The notes beneath the pieces were generated by a model. The model had not been told where the DNA came from. It worked only from the letters and a program-made list of their open reading frames with translations, and ran no database searches. From the NCBI GenBank assembly GCA_902493585.1, contig CABUPZ010000035.1, forward strand, positions 1 to 23,240: a DNA stretch of 23,240 nucleotides, read 5' to 3'. This document shows positions 8,255 to 14,899 of this stretch, piece after piece. Numbering within the stretch: position 1 is the first letter of the stretch; the number at the start of each line of letters is the position of its first letter. The translations under genes were made by a program, and so were the position numbers. Source of the DNA: an uncultured Fusicatenibacter sp. (GTDB taxonomy: Bacteria > Bacillota > Clostridia > Lachnospirales > Lachnospiraceae).

Positions 8255-10069
8255 TTATATGTTTTCTTTCTTCTTTTCGCATAAAATGGTCACAATAATA
8301 CGCGTTCCTTTTCCGGGCGCTGTAAGAATCCTCATATTTCCTTGTTCTCCATAGATCAGCTGAATCCGCCGTTCTGCATTGTTCAGCCCAATCCGGTTAT
8401 AGTCCATACTTCTGGCATGCTCTAACTCTTTTTCATCCATCCCTCTTCCATTATCTTCTACTTCCAGACACAGATATTCCCCGTCTTTCCTAGCCGCGAT
8501 CCGCAAAATTCCTCCCTGTCTGGTATCCCGCAGTCCGTGAATAATCGCATTTTCCACTAAGGGCTGGAGCAGAAGTTTAGGAATATAATATTGAAATACC
8601 TGTTTATCTATCTCATAATATACTTCAAATTTTCCTTCAAATCGTATCTTCATAATATGCAGATAGTTCTGCAGCCAGACATACTCCTCACTGAACGGCA
8701 CCAATTCCTGCCGATTTCGAAAGGTATACTGCAGCATATCCGATAAGCTGATCAACATTTTGCTCACTTCCTGATTCCCTTCTTCCAAAGCCATCATATT
8801 CATAATATTTAAGGTATTATAAAGAAAATGTGGATTCAGCTGCAGATTCAGTGCCATAATCTCTGCTTCTTTTTTCCTGAGTTCGCTTTTATAATTCTGT
8901 TCAATCAGATTTTGTATTTTTTCTCCCATCTCATTGTACTTTTCCGTCAGATATTGTATTTCATCCTTTCCTTGGACAGAAAGCCGGATACTGAAATCTC
9001 CTTTTCCAAACTGCCTCATCGCTTCAACCAGCTGATTCACCGGTCTGGTAATTCTTCGGGAAAAGATATTCGATAGAAACATTGCAAACGCAAACAACAG
9101 GATCCAGACAAAGATCGTAAGTATCTGAATTTTGGAAACATTATTCAAGAGACTGTTCACCGGTGTCACAGCTGCGGCCACCCATCCGGTCACACTGGAT
9201 ACGGAATAGCAGACCACCATATTCTGTCCCTGATACTTCAATACAACACTTCCATTCTTATCTTCAACAGCATTCTCCAACCAAGGCAGCTGCTCTACGG
9301 TTCCATTTTTTTCTTCCTGAGAATGGGAAATAATCGCTCCATCCGGCGAAGCAATACAGAAAAAAGAATCTTCGATAGAATTACTGCCGCGAAACATATT
9401 TTCCATAAACTCATCTTTAAAATTGATCACCAAGACTGCCTCAGAATCATTTTCCAGATACTGAACATTATTCGGCCTTTCCGGATCAATTCTTACTGGG
9501 TTCAATTCCTGAAGAAGAGAAAAAACTGTTTTATCATTGATCGGGAAGTCGAGCGCATACTCCTTTTCAACCTGATAAGTTGGAATCCACTGTACCGTTC
9601 CTTTCTTTCCCATAATTTTTTCATATATACCCGACTCAAAAAAATTATCTTCCGGTATGACAAAATCGGAGTTCTCCCCAAACACATATCTCGGTGTCAT
9701 AATATTCATAGATACAATGTTATCTTCCGAAAAGTATTTTGACAGAACAGACGTCATAATCCTGTCTGCTGCCAAAAGTTCAGACTTCGAATAATCATCC
9801 AGGTTTTGAAGCACGTTAAAAACATCTGCATCCACATTAAGCTGAACAGCACCAGCCTGAATGCTTTCAAGTTGTTCATCAATAATCTGCATATTTTTAA
9901 CAGTAACATCCAAAATATTTTTTTTTGCAATATCTAAAATACTCTGCGATGCAACCGAATAATAGACAAAACACAGAAAAGTAACCGGAATGATGATCAA
10001 CAGAATATAGGAAAAACGCAGTTTATTCCTTAATGTCATGTTTCGATAAATCTCTGAAATTTTATTCAT
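8255..10069 (-). CDS. YesM-type sensor histidine kinase
   Basis: This 604-residue membrane sensor kinase belongs to the LytS/YesM branch (His_kinase domain PF06580). Order: a first membrane helix (about 18-40), an extracellular sensing region of about 270 residues, a second membrane helix (about 313-334), a HAMP linker ending before residue 390, then the kinase. The phosphorylated histidine is H414 in QLNPHFLYNTLN. The ATP site shows the N box LLLQPLVENAIIHGL with N507, and the G box EVEDNGRGMDEKEL. The gene overlaps the 3' end of the response-regulator gene by 8 bp, so the pair is co-translated. Such pairs usually sit next to a sugar ABC transporter and activate its binding-protein gene when the sugar is sensed outside. 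A nine-base G run, followed by TGGAAGC, precedes its ATG. Confidence 0.95.
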   Translation of the reverse strand: MNKISEIYRNMTLRNKLRFSYILLIIIPVTFLCFVYYSVASQSILDIAKKNILDVTVKNMQIIDEQLESIQAGAVQLNVDADVFNVLQNLDDYSKSELLAADRIMTSVLSKYFSEDNIVSMNIMTPRYVFGENSDFVIPEDNFFESGIYEKIMGKKGTVQWIPTYQVEKEYALDFPINDKTVFSLLQELNPVRIDPERPNNVQYLENDSEAVLVINFKDEFMENMFRGSNSIEDSFFCIASPDGAIISHSQEEKNGTVEQLPWLENAVEDKNGSVVLKYQGQNMVVCYSVSSVTGWVAAAVTPVNSLLNNVSKIQILTIFVWILLFAFAMFLSNIFSRRITRPVNQLVEAMRQFGKGDFSIRLSVQGKDEIQYLTEKYNEMGEKIQNLIEQNYKSELRKKEAEIMALNLQLNPHFLYNTLNIMNMMALEEGNQEVSKMLISLSDMLQYTFRNRQELVPFSEEYVWLQNYLHIMKIRFEGKFEVYYEIDKQVFQYYIPKLLLQPLVENAIIHGLRDTRQGGILRIAARKDGEYLCLEVEDNGRGMDEKELEHARSMDYNRIGLNNAERRIQLIYGEQGNMRILTAPGKGTRIIVTILCEKKKENI

Positions 10070-11693
10070 GCTTCCACCCCCCCCCGAATTTTTCGAGAGC
10101 TTTCCGGTACTGTATGGGCGTTACCCCTGTTTCTTTCTTAAATACTCTGTTAAAATACTTCACGTCCATATATCCCGTAAGCTCGGCAATTTCATAAATG
10201 TGCAGGTCTGTCTGTTCCAGCAGTTCTTTTGTCTTTTTAATTCTTTTTTTCAATAATAATTTTGAGAAATTGTCGCCGGTCGCTTCTTTGATCAACCTGC
10301 TGCAGTATGCCGGAGCCAGTCCAAAATAAACGGATAAATTCTCCAGCGTAACGTCTTCTTTAAAATGTTCTTCCAAATATTTTTCTATCTCCGCCGCAAT
10401 TACTTTGTTTCTTTTTTCTCCCACATAATTCTTCTGTACAAGTTTTTCCAGGAATGTTTCCATCTGCTCGGTAAATTCCTCCCAGGAATCCTTTTCCCTG
10501 ATGGTATAACTGAAAATATCTCCAAGGCATAACGCCCGCGAAATATGATTTATAAGATTCTCAAAAACATTTTTTAACTGCACCGGTTCCAGATATCCGC
10601 TGGCACAGCATCTGTCCCATATCTTCTCAAAAATTTCTTTTGCGGCGTCCCCGTTTCCTTCTCTTACAACTTCCCTCAACGCTTCTTCCTCTGCGAGTCC
10701 AATCCGAACCTGTTCCACCTGATGCGCATTAATATAGTGAGAATACAAAACATGATTATTCGGAAAATAAAAAAAATACGGCAATACCTGTACTGCATTT
10801 TGATAACAATTTTCTATGCTGTGCAATAAGTCACAACGCAGCTCGCCTATAACCATCTGATAATCTTCCAGTCCCGTTTCCATTTCCGGAAAAGAACGCA
10901 GAGCGTTGACCTCCAAACTGCGCATCATACGGCTTAAAGAGTCTTTTTTCTCAAGACGGCTGATATCTATATCGCTTTGCAGAAGTACAATTGTAATCAT
11001 TACATCTTTTATAACATTGCTGTAAAAAGACAGACAATGCCACGGTCGTTTGATCAGTCTTTTTATCCACCACTTAATCTGACTCTTTAATTCCTCCTCA
11101 TCTGTCTTGTCCAGTTTTGCCAATTTATCCGTTAATTCCGGCAAGTATGTCGCAATTACAAAACCATCTTTTCCGGCCGGAATAATTTTTTCCACTTCTT
11201 TTTTCTCATGTGCTGTACTCCAACCATATACCCACTGGTTTAACAATTTTTCCATATAAATTGGCAGCGCCATATCAAGCTGCTGCTGCATTTTCTCATG
11301 CTGCACATTCAAAACTTTTTCTTTTTCCAGCTCATCATTCGCTTTTTCCAATACTTCCTTTAACTTATCCGGGTTCAAAGGCTTGACCAGATACTCAAAA
11401 GCCCCTATTGATATTGCTTTTTGAGCATATTCAAATTCCGCATATCCAGTCAAAAGGATTACAATCATTCTTTTATCTATATTTTTTATAGCTTCTGTCA
11501 TTTCCAAACCGTTCATGTCAGGCATGCAGATATCCGTAATAACAATTTCCGGCTGATCCGTTTCAATATACGAAAGCGCCTCCCGTGCAGATGTAAATAT
11601 ATGGATATCAAGATTTTCATATTCTCTGTTTAAGATATTTTTTAATCCTCTGCACTGCCGAATTTCATCATCTACAATAATCAATTTTCTCAT
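10062..11693 (-). CDS. YesN-type response regulator with AraC-family DNA-binding domain
   Basis: This 543-residue regulator has a receiver domain (about 1-120), a long middle region (about 120-430) and a C-terminal AraC/XylS double helix-turn-helix (about 430-543). In the receiver, D8-D9 form the acidic pocket, D54 in VITDICMPDMNG is the phosphorylation site and K104 in YLVKPLNP is the conserved lysine. The DNA-binding part shows EDVTLENLSVYFGLAPAYCS and EIAELTGYMDVKYFNRVFKK, with the closing GVTPIQYRK. The ATG at 11693 is chosen because GGAG lies 6 bp upstream and the receiver starts at once with MRKLIIVDDE. The frame stays open to 11777 but that extension has no family resemblance. It should be phosphorylated by the kinase encoded next and probably activates the transporter genes. 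Confidence 0.94.
   Translation of the reverse strand: MRKLIIVDDEIRQCRGLKNILNREYENLDIHIFTSAREALSYIETDQPEIVITDICMPDMNGLEMTEAIKNIDKRMIVILLTGYAEFEYAQKAISIGAFEYLVKPLNPDKLKEVLEKANDELEKEKVLNVQHEKMQQQLDMALPIYMEKLLNQWVYGWSTAHEKKEVEKIIPAGKDGFVIATYLPELTDKLAKLDKTDEEELKSQIKWWIKRLIKRPWHCLSFYSNVIKDVMITIVLLQSDIDISRLEKKDSLSRMMRSLEVNALRSFPEMETGLEDYQMVIGELRCDLLHSIENCYQNAVQVLPYFFYFPNNHVLYSHYINAHQVEQVRIGLAEEEALREVVREGNGDAAKEIFEKIWDRCCASGYLEPVQLKNVFENLINHISRALCLGDIFSYTIREKDSWEEFTEQMETFLEKLVQKNYVGEKRNKVIAAEIEKYLEEHFKEDVTLENLSVYFGLAPAYCSRLIKEATGDNFSKLLLKKRIKKTKELLEQTDLHIYEIAELTGYMDVKYFNRVFKKETGVTPIQYRKALEKFGGGWKHE
10077..10085 (-). repeat. Nine-base G homopolymer at the response regulator/kinase junction
   Basis: The plus strand has nine consecutive C (10077-10085), so the transcript has nine G. 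The run encodes the Gly-Gly-Gly part of the last eight residues of the response regulator (KFGGGWKHE) and ends 7 bp before the kinase start codon, overlapping its ribosome binding region. A length change would alter only the tail of the regulator but would move its stop codon and change kinase translation spacing. Confidence 0.7.
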
Positions 11694-11753
11694 ATAGATC
11701 TCCATTCCCCCGCTTTTATCTTCTGACACGGCAAACAACAAAACTACTGCACA

Positions 11754-11793
11754 CAGAAAGGGAGGTTGCGTTTCCATACATCATCCCTTTCTG
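11754..11793 (-). terminator. Stem-loop after the GH51 remnant, possible terminator or attenuator
   Basis: CAGAAAGGGA and TCCCTTTCTG are perfect 10-bp arms around a 20-nt loop. The hairpin lies 16 bp past the stop of the GH51 remnant and about 60 bp before the response-regulator start. On the transcript it is followed by a T-rich but interrupted stretch (AGTTTTGTTGTTTG), so termination may be weak. It would partly separate the LacI/GH51 unit from the two-component genes. No separate promoter for the response regulator was identified with confidence. Confidence 0.45.
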
Positions 11794-11809
11794 CTTTATT
11801 TCCGTATAA

Positions 11810-12726
11810 CTACCGCTTGATCCGAATCACATTCCAGGAATATCCATCCAGCTTTGTCATAAGCTTTCCGTCCGCAATCTGTCCTGCGTCCGATCTGTGC
11901 GGTGCTACTTTCTGACATTCCACAGTATTGACTGCTTTTAAATCCGGACAAGTCATCACCAAGATTTCTTCTACACAACATCCCGGATAATCTTTCGTAT
12001 CATACTTCGGACAGTCCACCAACATATTCAGTAATCAACATTCCTCCAACCAGCAGTGCGTCCTCAAAGTTATAGATATCTTCATTGAACGACGGTCCCT
12101 CCAGCCACTTCTCCGCCTTTGCATTCTCCTCATCCGCATGATACCAGACATTCCATTCGTCAAAAGAAATGTACATCGTCTTCTTTGAACGTTTCTTTGC
12201 CTTCACATAACCACATACGGACTCAATGTTTTTGATGAAGCGATCCATATCCATCGTATTTGCCAGAAAATTCGCCGTGTCGTTGTCGCGATTTCCATAA
12301 TATTGATGCATAGAGATATTTTGCAGCATCCGCGCCTCTGGTTCCAAGATTCACAGCCATCATCACATCGGTATCTGCCTTTCTGGCCCACTCACAGAAC
12401 TCGTCCACCCCTACCTGATTGTTTTCAATAGCAAACCATGCTAACTCTGTCCGTTTCGGTCGAAGTTCTTTCGGTCCGATCCCATCCTCCCAGCGGTAAC
12501 CGGACACAAAATTTCCTCCCGGATAACGCACAATCGGAACCTGAAGTTCTTTCGTCAGTTCGATTACATCCTTCCGGAATCCTCGCTTATCCGCCAAAGG
12601 GTGCTTCGGGTCATAAATGCCTCCATATACAGCCCTTCCGATATGTTCAATAAACGAACCATAGATTCGTCGATCTATTCTGCCGACTTTGTAATTTCTG
12701 TCCATTACTAATTTTGCTTTTCCCAT
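11810..12726 (-). pseudogene. GH51 alpha-L-arabinofuranosidase, broken by several internal deletions
   Basis: Three pieces of one GH51 enzyme lie in order in different frames. The first (12726 to about 12317) has the family N-terminus, SFIEHIGRAVYGGIYDP, VRYPGGNFVSGYRWEDGIGP and MMAVNLGTRGADAAK. The second (about 12315-12033) runs from SMHQYYGNRDNDTANF to ALLVGGMLIT and includes the nucleophile in SFDEWNVW (Glu codon 12156-12158). The third (about 12030-11810) has VDCPKYDTKDY, then DLKAVNT and the closing YSWNVIRIKR. Intact GH51 proteins are about 500 residues (1.5 kb); only 917 bp remain. Missing are the segment with the acid/base Glu (family motif LGNEMDG), most of the barrel end, and much of the beta-sandwich. 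The ribosome binding region and ATG survive, 12 bp after the LacI gene. No active enzyme can be made. Confidence 0.92.
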
Positions 12727-12738
12727 ATGTCCTTCCCT

Positions 12739-13758
12739 TCACACAATAATTTTTCTCACGGTATCTCCCGGTACAATTCCGGTTTCCAGTACGATCATTT
12801 CCTTGTCTTTACTCTTTCCTTCCAACTGTTTTAAAAGAATGCTCACACATTTTTTTGCCATGGTAGTCTTAGAGGAAGAAATTGAAGTAAGACGGCGCGG
12901 ATAGGCAAATCTGATGTTATCAAATCCAATCACAGAACAGTCTTTCGGCACTTCTTTCCCCAGTTCCTCCAGAATACAGATTGCCTGCCATGCCAAAAGA
13001 TCGCTGAATGCTAACACAGCTGTGTAATTCTGTTCTCCTGACAATACTTTGCGTATTCTCTCTGTTCCTTTTCCCGCCGTAACAGGAACCGTATGCACCA
13101 TACTGCTGTCACAAACGATTCCCGCTTCTTTCAATGCCCTTCGGTAACCCACAAGACGCTCTGAAGCACTGGAAATTCCTCGAGGACCATTGAGAAACAG
13201 AATCTTTCTATGACCCATATCCAGTAGGAAGCGGGTCGCAATATAACCGCTGTTTTCATCGTCGCAAACCACATAACTGACATTTTCCTTCGATTTTCTG
13301 CCTATCAACACAAAAGGCTTACCATAGTTATGCAACAGACTGAGATTCGATTCTCCGCCCGGTGCAGGACAAAGGATGATTCCATCTACACTCTGGCTGA
13401 TTGATACCGTAATCGCCTGCCGTTCCATATCCGGATTCTCTTCCGTATTGAAAATAATAGAATTATAACCCTTTTTCTGCAGAAGCATCTGTATTTCTTT
13501 TACCATGACAGAAAAATGAGGATTGGAAATATCACCAACGATAATGGAAATATTTCTGCTCACACCGGAACGCAGAAAACTAGCAAGCGCATTTGCTATA
13601 TATCCCATTTCCTCCGCTTTTTTACGGATCGTCTCTTTGGTTTTCTCTGAAATATCCGGCTTGTCAGCAAGCGCCCTGGAAACCGTATTGGCAGAAAATC
13701 CTGTCGCTGCAGCGATATCCTTTAGTGTCACGTTTTCATTCCTTTTTCTTTTTGTCAT
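12739..13758 (-). CDS. LacI-family transcriptional regulator
   Basis: This 339-residue regulator is full length for its family. The N-terminal headpiece VTLKDIAAATGFSANTVSRA is followed by LADKPDISEKTKETI and a hinge region near residues 55-65. A periplasmic-binding-protein-like effector domain follows, with NISIIVGDISNPHFSVMVKE, IDG-type SVDGIILCP, GYIATRFLLDMGHRKILFLN and the C-terminal DCSVIGFDNIRFAYPRRLTS. It is the first gene of the minus-strand sugar locus, followed at 12 bp by the GH51 remnant, which suggests an arabinose-related effector. It is also divergent from the glycyl radical operon, whose promoter carries three copies of a CG-centred, nearly palindromic element of the sort LacI proteins bind. 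It may therefore control either side or both. The ATG at 13758 has an AAGGAG about 10 bp upstream. Confidence 0.95.
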   Translation of the reverse strand: MTKRKRNENVTLKDIAAATGFSANTVSRALADKPDISEKTKETIRKKAEEMGYIANALASFLRSGVSRNISIIVGDISNPHFSVMVKEIQMLLQKKGYNSIIFNTEENPDMERQAITVSISQSVDGIILCPAPGGESNLSLLHNYGKPFVLIGRKSKENVSYVVCDDENSGYIATRFLLDMGHRKILFLNGPRGISSASERLVGYRRALKEAGIVCDSSMVHTVPVTAGKGTERIRKVLSGEQNYTAVLAFSDLLAWQAICILEELGKEVPKDCSVIGFDNIRFAYPRRLTSISSSKTTMAKKCVSILLKQLEGKSKDKEMIVLETGIVPGDTVRKIIV

Positions 13759-13794
13759 TCTTTGGTAATTCTCCTTATTATTTGACTCTTTTTC

Positions 13795-13822
13795 ATCTTA
13801 ACATAGAATTTAAATATGTCAA
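13795..13822 (-). promoter_or_regulatory. Predicted promoter of the LacI-type regulator gene
   Basis: On the minus strand a perfect TTGACA (13817-13822) is followed after 16 bp by TAAGAT (13795-13800), a 4 of 6 match to TATAAT. The start site would be near 13788, leaving a leader of about 30 nt before the ATG at 13758. An ATCGACAA element lies 10 bp upstream of the -35 box, the kind of position used by activators. Confidence 0.6.
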
Positions 13823-13832
13823 TTCCGTTTAT

Positions 13833-13840
13833 TTGTCGAT
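13833..13840. promoter_or_regulatory. TTGTCGAT element upstream of the LacI gene promoter
   Basis: This 8-mer is identical to the two arms of the inverted repeat in front of the binding-lipoprotein gene (8156-8193). It is centred about 48 bp upstream of the predicted start of the LacI transcript. Recurrence at both promoter regions of one locus suggests a shared regulator site, but an 8-bp word in AT-rich DNA can recur by chance. Confidence 0.3.
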
Positions 13841-13874
13841 TTATTTTATTATTTTTTGTGCACAATGCCTTTTC

Positions 13875-13937
13875 ATTATCGTTGACATATTTTATTTTTT
13901 ACATTATAATCCAATTATCGTTAACATTATCGTTAAT
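13875..13937 (+). promoter_or_regulatory. Three copies of a 12-bp operator-like element in the glycyl radical operon promoter
   Basis: ATTATCGTTGAC (13875-13886), ATTATCGTTAAC (13914-13925) and ATTATCGTTAAT (13926-13937) form a clear repeat family. The core TTATCGTTAA is one mismatch per arm from a palindrome centred on CG, as is common for LacI-family sites. The first copy covers the -35 box. The other two abut head to tail and cover the predicted transcription start just after the -10 box. The arrangement fits repression by blocking RNA polymerase, with the repressor encoded next door as the best candidate. The direct-repeat phasing of 12 bp would equally suit another dimeric or cooperative regulator. 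Confidence 0.6.
13882..13910 (+). promoter_or_regulatory. Near-consensus promoter of the glycyl radical enzyme operon
   Basis: A perfect TTGACA (13882-13887), a 17-bp spacer and a perfect TATAAT (13905-13910) read towards the activating-enzyme gene. The start site should be near 13917, giving a leader of about 100 nt. A promoter this strong needs repression, which the overlapping 12-bp repeats could provide. The leader shows no clear riboswitch structure by eye. Confidence 0.85.
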
Positions 13938-14017
13938 GTAAAAATTTGATAAAACAACATCTGTATACAGAAACTGACATTAACTGATACGAAAACAAAA
14001 AGAAAGCAGGAATATTC

Positions 14018-14899
14018 ATGAAATCAGGAACCATTTTTGACATTAAGGAGTTTGCCGTCCACGACGGACCAGGAGTAAGACAGACCGTTTTCTTTAAGGG
14101 CTGCCCTCTGCACTGTCAGTGGTGCCATAACCCAGAGGGACTGTCCGCCAACCCCCAGCTTATGTTCAGCCGCAGTTCTTGCGTCCAATGCGGAAAATGC
14201 CGGCTCGTCTGTCCACTTTCCTCCAAAGAGGACAAATGTTCTCCTGCCACTCCTGCTAAATGCACAGCCTGCGGAGCCTGTGTAGAAGTATGCCCCCTGG
14301 GTCTGCGTCAAATCAGTGGTCAAACACTAACCTCCAAAGAGCTGGTTAACATTATCCGGGAAAACAGTGATTACTATGCTGCACTGGAAGGCGGCGTCAC
14401 ATTTTCCGGCGGAGAGCCTCTCATGCAGGGAGATTTCCTTTTGGAAGTGCTGGAACAGATCCCAGATCTTCATACCGCCATTGAAACTTCCGGTTATGCC
14501 TCCTCCGCTCTCTTTCAGGCTGTTACAGACCGTCTCAGTTTTATCATGATGGATGTAAAACTTATGGATTCCGCTTTACACAGGCAATATACAGGAGTGG
14601 ATAATCGGATTATCCTTGAAAACCTCATGTATCTTTGTAAGGGACAAAAAAAATTTGTGGTGCGGATCCCTATGATTCCCGGTGTGAACAACAGCAAAGA
14701 AAATCTGGAACAGACTGCAGAATTCCTGTCCGGCGCTGCTTCCCTGTTACGGGTAGAGCTGCTTCCCTATCACCAGACAGCGGGAGCCAAATACGGCATG
14801 CTGGGTATGGAATATCATCCAGATTTCGATACCTCAGCTTCCCTTCAGATACCTGAACATATTTTTGAAAAATATAAAATAAGGAGTGTTGTACTATGA
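14018..14899 (+). CDS. Glycyl radical enzyme activating enzyme (radical SAM)
   Basis: This 293-residue activase uses S-adenosylmethionine and a [4Fe-4S] cluster to place the glycyl radical on its partner, encoded directly downstream. The radical SAM cysteines are C29, C33 and C36 in FKGCPLHCQWCHNPEG (CX3CX2C). Between this motif and the rest of the barrel lies a ferredoxin-like insert with two more cluster motifs: C55, C58, C61, C65 and C82, C85, C88, C92. Such an insert is typical of activases for dehydratase-type enzymes and is absent from classical PflA. SAM-binding GGEP follows at about residue 130. A GCAGGAA sequence precedes the ATG. The gene overlaps the next by 4 bp (ATGA), a tight two-gene operon. 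The activase call is very secure; the substrate is set by the partner and unknown. Confidence 0.96.
   Translation: MKSGTIFDIKEFAVHDGPGVRQTVFFKGCPLHCQWCHNPEGLSANPQLMFSRSSCVQCGKCRLVCPLSSKEDKCSPATPAKCTACGACVEVCPLGLRQISGQTLTSKELVNIIRENSDYYAALEGGVTFSGGEPLMQGDFLLEVLEQIPDLHTAIETSGYASSALFQAVTDRLSFIMMDVKLMDSALHRQYTGVDNRIILENLMYLCKGQKKFVVRIPMIPGVNNSKENLEQTAEFLSGAASLLRVELLPYHQTAGAKYGMLGMEYHPDFDTSASLQIPEHIFEKYKIRSVVL

Noticed and set aside
11694..11777. An N-terminal extension of the response regulator
   Set aside because: The frame is open but the receiver domain begins exactly at the ATG at 11693, which has a well-placed GGAG, and the extension overlaps a hairpin.
12000..12347. An open frame that could be called a separate small hydrolase gene
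   Set aside because: It is the middle piece of the broken GH51 gene in a shifted frame (HQYYGNRDND and FDEWNVW are GH51 motifs) and has no ribosome binding site of its own.
13875..13937. A small CRISPR-like or satellite repeat
   Set aside because: Only three 12-bp copies, two directly abutting without spacers, and they coincide with promoter elements, so they are operator-like sites.
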